Positions 8,137 through 17,097 of a stretch of 64,000 bases of DNA are shown one piece after another (position 1 is the stretch's first letter; the number at the start of each line of letters is the position of its first letter). The notes beneath the pieces are model-generated. The model did not search any database. It was not told the origin of the DNA and saw only the letters and a program-made list of their open reading frames with translations. The DNA comes from Mucilaginibacter rubeus. GTDB taxonomy: Bacteria > Bacteroidota > Bacteroidia > Sphingobacteriales > Sphingobacteriaceae. The stretch is from positions 1,116,001-1,180,000 of the forward strand of contig NZ_CP043450.1 in assembly GCF_003286415.2 (NCBI RefSeq), in the 5' to 3' direction. Both the position numbers and the translations under genes were made by a program.

Positions 8137-8823
8137 TTATATCTCAAAACTAATCCCTTCTTTTTGCAGCTGATAATACTTTTCCTCGTTAAAACGAAAA
8201 AGATTACCCGGCCTACCGGCGCCTTCGAGGGCTTGTTTTTCGGTGGTTTCTTCCAGGAAGCCGTATTTGGTGATCTTCTTTTTGAAGTTACGGCGGTCGA
8301 TAGGGCGGTCGAGCACCGCGAGATAGAGTTTTTCGAGTTCGGAGAAAGGGAATTTTTCCTCAAGCAGTTCGAAACCTACGGGTTGATAAAGCATTTTGCT
8401 TTTCAGGCGTTCCCGGGCTACGCTTATAATAGTAGTATGATCAAACGCCAGGGCGGGAAGTTTTTTGATATTGAACCAGTTTACATCGCTGGCGTCGGTA
8501 GCAGCTTTAACAACAAAGGCGTCGGGCCGTACCAAACCGTAGTAAGTTATGGAGATCACCCTGTTCCGCGGATCGCGCTCCGGCTGACCGAAGCTGTACA
8601 GCTGTTCCAGGTAGGTGATGTTTACGCCGGTTTCCTCCCTTAATTCGCGCTGGATAGCTTCCTCTAACGATTCATGGTCACCCACCAAACCGCCGGGTAA
8701 TGCCCAGCTGTTTTTAAAAGGTTCTATGTTCCGTTTTATGAGCAATACGGATAGTCCTTCTTTTGAGGTATATCCAAATACTACAGCATCAACGGCAACC
8801 TTTATATTTTGGGTAACTGGCAT
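8137..8823 (-). CDS. nrtR: NrtR-type transcriptional regulator of NAD metabolism (Nudix plus winged helix)
   Basis: Residues 1-145 form a Nudix domain. Its Nudix box matches the GX5EX7REUXEEXGU consensus exactly: Gly45, Glu51, Arg59-Glu60-Leu61, Glu63-Glu64, Gly66. Residues from about 155 on (FPFSELEKLYLAVL, DRRNFKKKI, GRPGNLFRF) form the C-terminal winged helix seen in NrtR regulators, which repress NAD salvage genes and respond to ADP-ribose. The gene lies upstream of nadM-nadV-prs on the same strand, separated by 766 bp. Many NrtR proteins have lost catalytic Nudix residues, but this one keeps them, so hydrolase activity is possible. A promoter ends only 4 bp before the ATG. Confidence 0.9.
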   Translation of the reverse strand: MPVTQNIKVAVDAVVFGYTSKEGLSVLLIKRNIEPFKNSWALPGGLVGDHESLEEAIQRELREETGVNITYLEQLYSFGQPERDPRNRVISITYYGLVRPDAFVVKAATDASDVNWFNIKKLPALAFDHTTIISVARERLKSKMLYQPVGFELLEEKFPFSELEKLYLAVLDRPIDRRNFKKKITKYGFLEETTEKQALEGAGRPGNLFRFNEEKYYQLQKEGISFEI

Positions 8824-8827
8824 ATTA

Positions 8828-8858
8828 CAAAGTTAGATATTGAGAAGTGGCGGGGCAA
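8828..8858 (-). promoter_or_regulatory. nrtR promoter, apparently giving a leaderless mRNA
   Basis: On the minus strand TTG (8858-8856), 20 bp and TAACTTTG (8835-8828) match the Bacteroidetes promoter pattern. Only four bases separate the -7 element from the ATG at 8823, so transcription would begin at or next to the start codon. Confidence 0.5.
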
Positions 8859-9068
8859 GCATTAGCGAAATTAATCAATCGTATAAAGCAAGCGTATCAA
8901 ATACCATTTTCCGGTATTTAATCCCGGTAGTGGAAAAGTAACCTATTGTTAAGATTTAGGTAATATTTTATCTTTATAAAGTATCTTAATAAGTATCATA
9001 TAAGGTTTCATATGATGTGGTAAACAGGCTAACCTCTAATCTCCAACCTCTATTCTCTCTTCTTGATC

Positions 9069-9120
9069 GTTCATTTCGTTCATTATGTAATAGGCGTTCA
9101 CTTTGTTCATAACCGTTCAT
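9069..9120 (+). promoter_or_regulatory. Phased GTTCAT direct-repeat array ahead of the exopolysaccharide operon
   Basis: GTTCAT occurs at 9069, 9078, 9105 and 9115, with GTTCAC at 9096, so spacing is 9, 18, 9 and 10 bp in one orientation. The array ends 6 bp before the TTG of a TTG-N18-TAACTTTC promoter candidate. Similar arrays precede the genes at 20613 and 24434. A binding site for a shared activator is inferred. Confidence 0.6.
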
Positions 9121-9126
9121 ATGTGC

Positions 9127-9155
9127 TTGCAAACGGCTTTTCTGCCTTAACTTTC
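9127..9155 (+). promoter_or_regulatory. Candidate promoter of the exopolysaccharide operon
   Basis: TTG at 9127-9129, an 18-bp spacer and TAACTTTC at 9148-9155 differ by one base from the TAnnTTTG consensus. The predicted start is near 9160, leaving a leader of about 110 nt before the ATG at 9270. It directly follows the GTTCAT array. Confidence 0.45.
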
Positions 9156-9269
9156 GGGTAAAATAATAGCGTAGTCAAATCGTTGCCCTGATCATTATAG
9201 CTGCTTATTATTTCTACTTATGGAACTGATAGCTTTATCGTGATTATTGGCATTTTAATAAATGTTGAT

Positions 9270-11672
9270 ATGGATAAATTGGACCTTTTAGCTGACAAGC
9301 TCGATTTCGTTTACAAAAAGGAGGAAGCCCCCGGCGATATTCGAAGCCTTGTTGCCATTTGCCTTAATTACTGGTACCTTTTCTGTATTGGTATAGTGGT
9401 GTGCGTGATTGCCACTTTTGTATATATACAATACGAACCCAGTAAATGGAACATCTCCAGTAAAATTATTGTTGAGGATGAAAAAAACTCACCCACCAAA
9501 GCGCTTACCAACGGTGTAAATTCTGATCTGGCATCCTTGTTTGATATCAAGAGCAATGCCGATAACGAGGTTAAGGTGCTTAAATCGCGAAGCCTGATTA
9601 AAAGGGTGGTTTACCTGCTCGATCTTAATATCCATATTTATGATAACAACGGCTTTCGCAAAGCCGAGCTGTTTGATGAAGCCCCTTTTAAAATTAACAT
9701 CGGTTACAAAACAGATAAATTGGTGCCGGCTAATTATACTTTAGAGGTACTGAACAGCAATACTTTCAGGTTGGTAAATGATAAAAGCGCCGAAAGTGTT
9801 ACCGGCAGTTTTGATAAGGCGGTAAGCCTGCACCAGTATAACCTTACTCTTCACAAAACGCAATACTTTAAGCCCGAAGGCGAGTACAAGATAGGCGTAC
9901 AAACCCCCAAACAGGTTGAAAAAGAGCTGGATGAAAACTTGGGTGTGGGCCTTGATGATAAGCAGGCTACCGTTATTGACCTTAATCTGAGTTACAGTAA
10001 CCCCGAGCGTGGGCGGGTGATCCTTCAGAAGCTGATGGATGTTTATTTACAAAATAACCTGGCCAACAAAATTCGCATTGCCGACAGTACCATGAAGTTC
10101 ATTGACAAACGCCTGGTAGTTGTTGGTGCCGAATTGGGCAAGGTTGAGAAAAACCTGGAACAGTATAAAGTTAAAAATGGCATTTCGGATATTAACGCAC
10201 AGTCGAAAGCCCTGATTGAAGGTGCCAACGCCTATCAAAGTAAACTGAATGACAATGAAGTGCAGCTTGCCATAGCTAATGACCTTTATAAATATGTAAG
10301 CGATGAGGCCAACCCCCAGGTGGTGCCAAGCTCTTTAATTACCAAGGATATGGCCTTTGGTACCGCGATAAACGGCTATAACGAAATGCTGCTGCGCAAG
10401 GAGCAATTACGCCTCACGCTTACCGATAACAGCGTGATCATCAAAAACCTCGATCAGCAAATTGAGCTGGCCCGCCAGGCGCTGGTAACCAGTTTGAGCA
10501 ATTATCGCAATAGTCTTCATGTATCGCAATCTGCATTCAAAAAGCAGAATGCTACTATCGAGAACAAAATTACAAACGCGCCGGTAAAAGAACGGATCTA
10601 CCTGGATTATGCCCGCGAGCAAAGCCTTAAGCAGGATTTATACCTGTTCCTCCTGCAAAAGCGTGAGGAAACCGCTATTTCACAAACCGCTACGCTTTCG
10701 AGCTGTCGCATCTTAGATGATGCCGATGCCGACGAGAAACCCTTCGCTCCAAAAAAATCATTGCTTTATCTTATTGGTGCAATTGCAGGTATTTGTATCC
10801 CTGCAGCGGGGCTTAGTATTAAAGAGTTGCTGAACACACGCATCAATACCAAGGCCGATATCAATAAACATACCAGCGTGCCTTTATTTGGCGAGATAAG
10901 CCGGGGCGATAAACGTTCAAAATCGCTGGTTTATAATGATTCGCGTTCGGCTGTAGCTGAAGAGATCAGGGCGCTCCGAACCAGTTTAAAGTATGTTACC
11001 GATAATAAAAAAGGCTCAAACGTGATCATGTTTACTTCAAGTATGAGCGGTGAGGGTAAATCCTTCATCTCGCTTAATCTTGGTAATTCCATAGCGCTTA
11101 CAGGTAAAAAGGTTGTGTTACTTGAGCTTGACCTGCGTAAGCCTAAGCTGCTTAAAAATATAGGAATGAAGGATGACTATGGCTTTACAAACTATGTCAT
11201 ATCGCCCGAAGGCTGTGTTGACTGCCTGGTTAAGCCCTTTGAAACTAATCCCAATTTCTTTTATATATCATCGGGCCCTGTACCGCCTAATCCGGCCGAG
11301 CTGCTGATGGATGGCAGGCTTAAAACCCTCATTGAAGATCTTAAGAAAAAGTTTGATTACGTGATTATTGATACCGCCCCGGTAGGACTGGTATCGGACG
11401 CACTGATCATTGAGGAGTTTGTTGATGTTACCTTTTACGTAGTGCGTCAAAACTATACCCTCAAAACACAACTGGGTATTGTAAATGATCTGCATCGCAC
11501 CAAAAAAGCCAAACACATGTACCTTATAGTTAATGATATTGAAATGCGCACCAATACCATTACAGGGTACGGGCACGGCTACGGCAGCTATGGTTACGGA
11601 TCGCCCTATGAAGACACTAACAGCAGCAAAGTTGCAGACTGGTTGAAGAAAATTAAAATGAACGTTTGGTAG
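9270..11672 (+). CDS. Polysaccharide co-polymerase fused to a BY-type tyrosine kinase (Wzz/Wzc-like)
   Basis: This inner-membrane protein has a Wzz domain between two membrane segments (about 40-60 and 500-520), with a coiled periplasmic region. The cytoplasmic C-terminal part is a bacterial tyrosine kinase: Walker A SMSGEGKS with Lys597, Walker A' ELDLRKPK with Asp621, and Walker B VIIDTAP with Asp701. A tyrosine-rich tail (GYGHGYGSYGYGSPY) is the likely autophosphorylation site. Such proteins control chain length and export with a Wza partner, encoded at 21802. A GTG at 9240 would extend the protein by 10 residues. I prefer the ATG at 9270 because it opens directly into the conserved region. 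It is the first gene of the operon. Confidence 0.93.
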   Translation: MDKLDLLADKLDFVYKKEEAPGDIRSLVAICLNYWYLFCIGIVVCVIATFVYIQYEPSKWNISSKIIVEDEKNSPTKALTNGVNSDLASLFDIKSNADNEVKVLKSRSLIKRVVYLLDLNIHIYDNNGFRKAELFDEAPFKINIGYKTDKLVPANYTLEVLNSNTFRLVNDKSAESVTGSFDKAVSLHQYNLTLHKTQYFKPEGEYKIGVQTPKQVEKELDENLGVGLDDKQATVIDLNLSYSNPERGRVILQKLMDVYLQNNLANKIRIADSTMKFIDKRLVVVGAELGKVEKNLEQYKVKNGISDINAQSKALIEGANAYQSKLNDNEVQLAIANDLYKYVSDEANPQVVPSSLITKDMAFGTAINGYNEMLLRKEQLRLTLTDNSVIIKNLDQQIELARQALVTSLSNYRNSLHVSQSAFKKQNATIENKITNAPVKERIYLDYAREQSLKQDLYLFLLQKREETAISQTATLSSCRILDDADADEKPFAPKKSLLYLIGAIAGICIPAAGLSIKELLNTRINTKADINKHTSVPLFGEISRGDKRSKSLVYNDSRSAVAEEIRALRTSLKYVTDNKKGSNVIMFTSSMSGEGKSFISLNLGNSIALTGKKVVLLELDLRKPKLLKNIGMKDDYGFTNYVISPEGCVDCLVKPFETNPNFFYISSGPVPPNPAELLMDGRLKTLIEDLKKKFDYVIIDTAPVGLVSDALIIEEFVDVTFYVVRQNYTLKTQLGIVNDLHRTKKAKHMYLIVNDIEMRTNTITGYGHGYGSYGYGSPYEDTNSSKVADWLKKIKMNVW

Positions 11673-11715
11673 AGTAAGCTTTTTAATCTGCCTTGAATCC
11701 CCCTAAACCCATTTT

Positions 11716-13077
11716 ATGTTGCAGGTATTAACAGTTGGTATTAACAGGTTTTTTAATAAAGGTCATGAACGTTCGGTAAGGGCGCGGAAAAATATTTTCC
11801 GTTCCATCATACTGAAGGGTGGGAGCGTGGTTATAACGCTGGTCATGATCCCGCTTACCATCAGGTATGTAAATCCAACCCAATATGGTATATGGCTTAC
11901 GTTAAGTTCGCTTATAACCTGGGCGGCCTTATTTGATATGGGGTTAGGTAACGGCCTAAAAAACAAACTGGCCCAGGCCATAGCCCTTAATGAGCCCGAA
12001 AAGGGACGGGTTTACATTAGTTCAACCTACGCCATCATGGGGGTTATCGGGATACTGATGTTCGCGGTCTTCTACTTTATTAATCCGTTTATTAAGTGGA
12101 CAAGCATTTTAAATGTACCTGATGATGGCAGCGGTTACCTGAACAAGGTTGTGTTGATCATCTTCGGCTTTTTTTGTTTTCAGTTTGTGGTACAACTGAT
12201 TAATACTGTGCTGGCGGCTAACCAGGAGCCGGCAAAAACAGCACAGCTGAACCTTGTAGGGCAGGTACTTTCGCTACTTGCCATATTAATATTGATGAAA
12301 TTGATGCCAGGTTCGTTAACCTGGCTGGTGATGGTGATGGCGGGTGTGCCTTTGTTAGTAATGCTTGGGGGAAGTGTGCTAATGTTTAAAGGCGATTACA
12401 GGTCACTGGCACCCGCCATCTCCGTAGTAAATTTTAAAAGCGCTAAACAAATGCTTGGCGTTGGCAGCACATTTTTCATTATCCAGATCTGCGCGCTGGT
12501 TATGTATGAGTCGGATAATATTGTTATTACCCAGTTGTTTGGCCCTAAGGAGGTTACCACGTTCAATATCGCCTACAAATTATTTTCGGTTGTGCTGATG
12601 TTTTTTGTGGTGGTGATAACGCCTTTCTGGAGCGCCTTTACCGAAGCTTATACTAAAAACGAGTATGAGTGGATCAAAAATGCCCTCGCCAAAATTAATA
12701 AGCTTTGGCTGGGCCTCAGCTTATGCACAATAGTGCTCACGGCGCTGTCGCCCTGGCTGTATGATGTGTGGGTTGGTAAAAGCGTTTCTATGCCGCTGAG
12801 TCTTTCAATAGCCATGTGCATTTACATTATAACGCTTATATGGCAGGCTATCCACGTGCAATTTTTGAACGGCATAGGTAAGATTAGGCTGCAGTTGTAT
12901 TTGGGCGTAGCAACGTCGGTAGTGAATATCCCGCTGTCTGTTTTATTTGGGAAACTTATAGGCGTGGCAGGCATCCCGCTTGCAAACGCTGTCATTTTTG
13001 TGGTGATGGGGATAGTTTTTTCTACTCAGACCAACAGGATCATTAACCGAACGGCAACCGGAATTTTTAACAGGTAA
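11716..13077 (+). CDS. Polysaccharide flippase (Wzx-like, MATE/MOP superfamily)
   Basis: The 453-residue protein has about 12 hydrophobic segments and no large soluble domain. The N-terminal RSIILKGGSVVITLVMIPLT and YVNPTQYGIWLTLSS segments are typical of O-antigen or capsule flippases. It should move the lipid-linked repeat unit across the inner membrane for the polymerase encoded at 13735. It follows the kinase gene by 43 bp and precedes the acyltransferase by 13 bp, so it is probably co-transcribed. The transported unit cannot be predicted. Confidence 0.88.
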   Translation: MLQVLTVGINRFFNKGHERSVRARKNIFRSIILKGGSVVITLVMIPLTIRYVNPTQYGIWLTLSSLITWAALFDMGLGNGLKNKLAQAIALNEPEKGRVYISSTYAIMGVIGILMFAVFYFINPFIKWTSILNVPDDGSGYLNKVVLIIFGFFCFQFVVQLINTVLAANQEPAKTAQLNLVGQVLSLLAILILMKLMPGSLTWLVMVMAGVPLLVMLGGSVLMFKGDYRSLAPAISVVNFKSAKQMLGVGSTFFIIQICALVMYESDNIVITQLFGPKEVTTFNIAYKLFSVVLMFFVVVITPFWSAFTEAYTKNEYEWIKNALAKINKLWLGLSLCTIVLTALSPWLYDVWVGKSVSMPLSLSIAMCIYIITLIWQAIHVQFLNGIGKIRLQLYLGVATSVVNIPLSVLFGKLIGVAGIPLANAVIFVVMGIVFSTQTNRIINRTATGIFNR

Positions 13078-13090
13078 GGAGAATAGCAAA

Positions 13091-13747
13091 ATGACACCAG
13101 CATATATCATCAGGAAATTTTACAGGGCTTTAAGGGTGGTTTACTTCAAGTCGGCCAAAAATTATTCGCATGTGGTTACAACGTTCAAATTCTGGTTGAA
13201 CGGGGTAAGTTTCAACAGTGATTTTACCGGGTACGGCATTCCTATTCTTGATATTAACATGAAGGGGAAATTCTCCATCGGAAAAAAGTTCTGGTTTAAC
13301 AGCGGTAAATACCATGCCATGGGTGGACGTCAGCAGCAATGTTATTTTGTGGTAGCCGCCGGCGGCGAACTAACCATTGGCGATTATGTAGGCTGCACCT
13401 CGGTAGCCTTCATCTGCCACGATAAGATCAAGATCGGCAACCATGTAAAAATTGGTATCAATACCGTGATCTATGATACCGATTTCCACTCGCTGTACGC
13501 CGAAGCCCGTAATGATATCCCCGAGCGCCTGGATGGTTTACGCACCAAGCCGGTGATCATCAAAGACGGGGCTTTTATTGGCGGCCATACCACTATTTTA
13601 AAAGGCGTAACTATCGGGAAAAATTCGATAGTAGGAGCGGGGTCGGTAGTTTTTCAAAGTATACCCGACGAGCAGATCTGGGCCGGAAACCCGGCGGTTT
13701 ATATACGTGATACTTATAAAATGGAGTTGGAAGTATGCAGCAGGTAA
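13091..13747 (+). CDS. Left-handed beta-helix acyltransferase, exopolysaccharide cluster
   Basis: The 218-residue protein shows hexapeptide repeats such as IGDYVG, IKIGNHVKIG and IGKNSIVGAGS. The segment INTVIYDTDFHSLY carries the active-site His of the xenobiotic/maltose O-acetyltransferase class. The C-terminal IWAGNPAVYI is the usual closing segment. It probably acetylates a sugar of the repeat unit in the cytosol. Its last 13 bases overlap the start of the polymerase gene, which indicates translational coupling. Confidence 0.85.
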   Translation: MTPAYIIRKFYRALRVVYFKSAKNYSHVVTTFKFWLNGVSFNSDFTGYGIPILDINMKGKFSIGKKFWFNSGKYHAMGGRQQQCYFVVAAGGELTIGDYVGCTSVAFICHDKIKIGNHVKIGINTVIYDTDFHSLYAEARNDIPERLDGLRTKPVIIKDGAFIGGHTTILKGVTIGKNSIVGAGSVVFQSIPDEQIWAGNPAVYIRDTYKMELEVCSR

Positions 13748-15009
13748 ATCAGGCAGTTTATGCCCTTTTGTTTTTGGTGATGGTGCTGGCATCGTTCTTC
13801 CATATGCAGGCGCCTGTGCTTGGTCTGGCTGTACTTATTATTTTGCCACCGGTAAAGCATCAGTTTGCGGCTATTAAAATGGCTGGGGTTTTCGCTGTTT
13901 TACTTATCCCTGCCATGCTTGGCTTAATAGTAGGCTATCGCAATAGCACATACCTCATTTTTAAGGATTTTTATTATTTCTCGATACCCATATTATTTAC
14001 GCTTGCGGGTATCATGCTGGCAAGGCGCATAGAGGTTGAATTGTTCCTGAAAACGGTGGTTATAGCGGGCGTACTGGTTTCTTTTCTTGTAACAGGCATA
14101 TCCATATCATACATGGGTGTCGGTGCGCTTACCGATCCGTATTCGGCGCATTACGCTATTGGTATCGTAGGCGCACCTGCGCCTCCCATAGCATTAGCGT
14201 GTTTGCTATTTACCTGGAAGTTTAATATCAAGCTGTTTCAGCGCAATTTGTTCAGGCTTTTTTTAGGTGTAAATGCCTTTGGTGTTTATATGTTTGCTTC
14301 GCGTACGTATCTTATTATTACCCTGTGTTTTGTATTGCTGCTTGTAGCTGATAAGATAAAAAAGGTATGGATTTTTCCTGTTATATTTTTGCTGGGGGTA
14401 TTTGTTATAGTAGTTCCCTTTTTCACAATCAGCTTAAATTCTGATAGTACCTTCCTGAACAAAATCATGGGTTCATTTAATGAAGTGAGTGTAGGTAATT
14501 TCAATACCGAGCAGGATATTAATCTTCGTTATCGTGGTTATGAGTCATTTATGGCATTCAGGGGCTACCTGAGTGGTGGGCTGCCCGACTGGATATTTGG
14601 TGGCCTTGGCAAGCTTATCGATTTAAAAACAGTTGTACACCTTGGCGAAGATGCGGATCTGCAGTATATCCCGGTTTTGCATAACGGATGGCTCTATATC
14701 CTGGTTAAAACCGGGGCTGTAGGTGTACTGGTTTACATGAGCATATTTTTCGGGCTTATCGTAACCAAATGGCGCACCTATGCCGATGCGATGAGTAAGC
14801 CGATTATCCGGATTTTTTCGGCCTTTATTATCGGTTGTGTATTGAGTTTACTGCTCACCAATTATATCGTAACAGCCTTTTTTAACATGGAAATGAGCGT
14901 GGTTATGGTATTGCTTGGTTATAGTTATATGAATGTGCACGTATTGATGCACAAATTGAAAATAAGGGAGCAAGCTATAGAATTTCAATTGGCGGGTTTA
15001 AATATTTAA
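13735..15009 (+). CDS. O-antigen polymerase/ligase-like membrane protein (Wzy-like)
   Basis: The 424-residue protein has about 10-12 predicted membrane segments and one larger loop between about 245 and 330, with a YRGYESFMAFRGYLSGG segment and HNGWLYILVKTGAVG. This layout is typical of Wzy/WaaL proteins, whose sequences are otherwise poorly conserved. It should join repeat units on the periplasmic face. It overlaps the preceding acyltransferase by 13 bp. Assignment rests on topology and context, since a ligase could look the same. Confidence 0.75.
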   Translation: MQQVNQAVYALLFLVMVLASFFHMQAPVLGLAVLIILPPVKHQFAAIKMAGVFAVLLIPAMLGLIVGYRNSTYLIFKDFYYFSIPILFTLAGIMLARRIEVELFLKTVVIAGVLVSFLVTGISISYMGVGALTDPYSAHYAIGIVGAPAPPIALACLLFTWKFNIKLFQRNLFRLFLGVNAFGVYMFASRTYLIITLCFVLLLVADKIKKVWIFPVIFLLGVFVIVVPFFTISLNSDSTFLNKIMGSFNEVSVGNFNTEQDINLRYRGYESFMAFRGYLSGGLPDWIFGGLGKLIDLKTVVHLGEDADLQYIPVLHNGWLYILVKTGAVGVLVYMSIFFGLIVTKWRTYADAMSKPIIRIFSAFIIGCVLSLLLTNYIVTAFFNMEMSVVMVLLGYSYMNVHVLMHKLKIREQAIEFQLAGLNI

Positions 15010-15022
15010 TGAGGATCAGGAT

Positions 15023-15793
15023 ATGGAGCAAATTTACAAGCCACAAAAGGTAACCATCATCACGGTTGTATATAACGCGGTAAATACCATTGAGGATACT
15101 ATACAAAGCGTTATTAATCAAGCTTATAAAAACTTGGAATATATCATTGTTGACGGTGGATCGACCGATGGCACATTGCAGATTATCGAAAAATATCGCA
15201 ACCGGGTAGATCGCTTTATCAGCGAACCCGATAAAGGTATCGGAGATGGCTTTAACAAAGGCATCTCCATGGCCTCGGGCGAGTGGATAGGCATGATCAA
15301 TGCCGACGACTGGTATGCTGAAGATGCCGTGGAGAACATTATGAACCATATATCAAAGAGTGATTTTGTTTGCTGCGGTAATATCAGGTTGATGGGCAAC
15401 AACGGTACCGAGCGTGATAAAAGGAGTAAGGTGGGTTGGTTAAATTTTGGCATGTACGTTATGCATCCAAGCTGTTTTGTGCGCAGAAGTGTGTACCGGC
15501 ATGTGGGAAACTATGATATCGGCCTGCGCATAGCCATGGATTTTGATATGTTTTTGCGGATCAAAAGATTGGGTTACAGCATAAAATATATCGACAAGGT
15601 GATAGCATATATGCGTACCGACGGCGTTAGCAACGATACCGTTAAAATGCACCGCGAAGAGTTAAAGGTAATGAGGAGGCATCTTCGCGGTATTAACTAC
15701 CTGTTATCATACCTGTTTAATTACCTGAACAGATTGCGCTGGCGCTTTTTTTACAAAGATCCATTCCGGAAACAAATGACATTGAAAGCTTAA
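15023..15793 (+). CDS. Glycosyltransferase family 2
   Basis: The N terminus VTIITVVYNAVNTIEDTI, the segment IVDGGSTDGT and the metal-binding region INADDWY fit a GT-A fold family 2 enzyme that uses nucleotide-diphospho-sugars. The downstream HPSCFVRRSVY and MDFDMFLRI segments are usual in this subgroup. Length is 256 residues. It lies 13 bp after the polymerase gene and 4 bp before the next glycosyltransferase. It probably adds one sugar to the lipid-linked unit in the cytosol. The sugar is unknown. Confidence 0.9.
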   Translation: MEQIYKPQKVTIITVVYNAVNTIEDTIQSVINQAYKNLEYIIVDGGSTDGTLQIIEKYRNRVDRFISEPDKGIGDGFNKGISMASGEWIGMINADDWYAEDAVENIMNHISKSDFVCCGNIRLMGNNGTERDKRSKVGWLNFGMYVMHPSCFVRRSVYRHVGNYDIGLRIAMDFDMFLRIKRLGYSIKYIDKVIAYMRTDGVSNDTVKMHREELKVMRRHLRGINYLLSYLFNYLNRLRWRFFYKDPFRKQMTLKA

Positions 15794-15797
15794 GGAT

Positions 15798-17096
15798 ATG
15801 AATAAGAAGATACTTATATCAGCCTACGCTATATCGCCAAGTAAAGGTTCGGAATATGGCGCGGCCTGGAACACGGTCATGAACCTTTCCACAAGGCACA
15901 AACTTTGGGTGATCTACGGTATGTCTGATGATCATATGGGCGATACCCAAACCATGCGCTCGTATCTATCTGAAAATAAAGTTGCCAACGTGAATTTTAT
16001 TGAGGTACAGCCTGGCTTCTTTGCCAAAACTATCAACCTGCTTAATAAAGCCGGCTTGGGCTGGTTCTTTTACTTCGCCTATTATCTGTGGCAAAAGGAG
16101 GCATATAGGGCAGCACAAAAACTACTGGAAACTATTGATATTGATGTGGTGCATCAGCTTGGGCCAATTGGCTATCGTGAACCCGGCTTTTTATACAAAT
16201 TGGGCAAGCCAACAGTTTGGGGGCCAATAGGTGGTATGATGGTTATTGATAAACGCTTAATGCGCAATAAACCATTGGCTACCCGTATCAAGTTTTCGCT
16301 TAAAAATATTATTAACCGGGTACAGCTGGGCTATTCGGTACGAATAAAAGAGGCGTTTAAACAGGCCGATGTGCTAATCTCCGCGACAAAGACCGGGCAG
16401 CAAACGATCACGAGCAAATTTGGTCGTGATAGTTATTACCTGTCAGAGCAGGGTATTATAGGCAATGTATCATTGAACGAAACAAAATTTGCCGGTGATA
16501 TTGTGCAATTGGTATGGAGCGGCACCCATATCGAGCGGAAAAACCTGCAGCTATGTCTTGATGCTTTGGCTATTGTAAAAAACAACAACTGGCGGCTTCA
16601 TGTATTGGGCTCAGGGCCGCTCACGGGCAAACTAAAGCAGTATGCAGCCAAATTGAATTTGCAGAATAAAATTACATGGTACGGGCACTTAAGCCGTAAC
16701 GAAGCGATGGCTATAATGGCAGCTTCACACCTGCATATTATTACCAGCATAGCGGAGGATAACCCGGCCGTGGTTTTTGAAGCCATGAGCTGTGGCATTC
16801 CTTCGCTTACTATTGATCATCATGGCATGGGCGACGTAATCTGCAATAAATGCGGTATTAAAGTGCCGGTTGATGAATATCCTGTAATGGTTAAAAGTAT
16901 AGCGGAATGTTTGGATGGATTACTTGTGAAGCCCGAACTGCTAAGGGGACTCGCCCTTACCACAATTGCTTATGCAACTGCCTTTAAGTGGGATAAAAGG
17001 CTTGATACACTTGATGAGGCTTATTCAAAAGCAATCAGGTTACGTGAGCAGAGTGCCGGTTACTTAATTGAAAACGAAAATTTAATTGCCTTGTGA
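15798..17096 (+). CDS. Glycosyltransferase family 4
   Basis: The protein opens with KILISAYAISPSKGSEYGAAWN, the glycine-rich start of a GT-B fold enzyme. The C-terminal half has VWSGTHIERKNLQLCLDAL and AEDNPAVVFEAMSCGIP, which holds the EX7E-type donor-binding region of family 4. Length is 432 residues. It is followed at once by another family 4 gene whose ATG lies 1 bp after this TGA. It should act on the membrane-bound repeat unit in the cytosol. Confidence 0.88.
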   Translation: MNKKILISAYAISPSKGSEYGAAWNTVMNLSTRHKLWVIYGMSDDHMGDTQTMRSYLSENKVANVNFIEVQPGFFAKTINLLNKAGLGWFFYFAYYLWQKEAYRAAQKLLETIDIDVVHQLGPIGYREPGFLYKLGKPTVWGPIGGMMVIDKRLMRNKPLATRIKFSLKNIINRVQLGYSVRIKEAFKQADVLISATKTGQQTITSKFGRDSYYLSEQGIIGNVSLNETKFAGDIVQLVWSGTHIERKNLQLCLDALAIVKNNNWRLHVLGSGPLTGKLKQYAAKLNLQNKITWYGHLSRNEAMAIMAASHLHIITSIAEDNPAVVFEAMSCGIPSLTIDHHGMGDVICNKCGIKVPVDEYPVMVKSIAECLDGLLVKPELLRGLALTTIAYATAFKWDKRLDTLDEAYSKAIRLREQSAGYLIENENLIAL

Positions 17097-17097
17097 T

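Larger units (their letters stand above)
8824..9269. other. Regulatory interval between nrtR and the exopolysaccharide operon
   Basis: Divergent genes flank this 446-bp non-coding stretch. It contains the nrtR promoter at one end. It also holds a possible promoter TTG-N20-TATCTTTA at 8946-8976, a phased GTTCAT array (9069-9120) and a TTG-N18-TAACTTTC promoter candidate (9127-9155). No small ORF is convincing. Confidence 0.55.

Noticed and set aside
7969..8643. 224-codon plus-strand ORF
   Set aside because: It is antisense to nrtR, whose Nudix and winged-helix motifs are clear.
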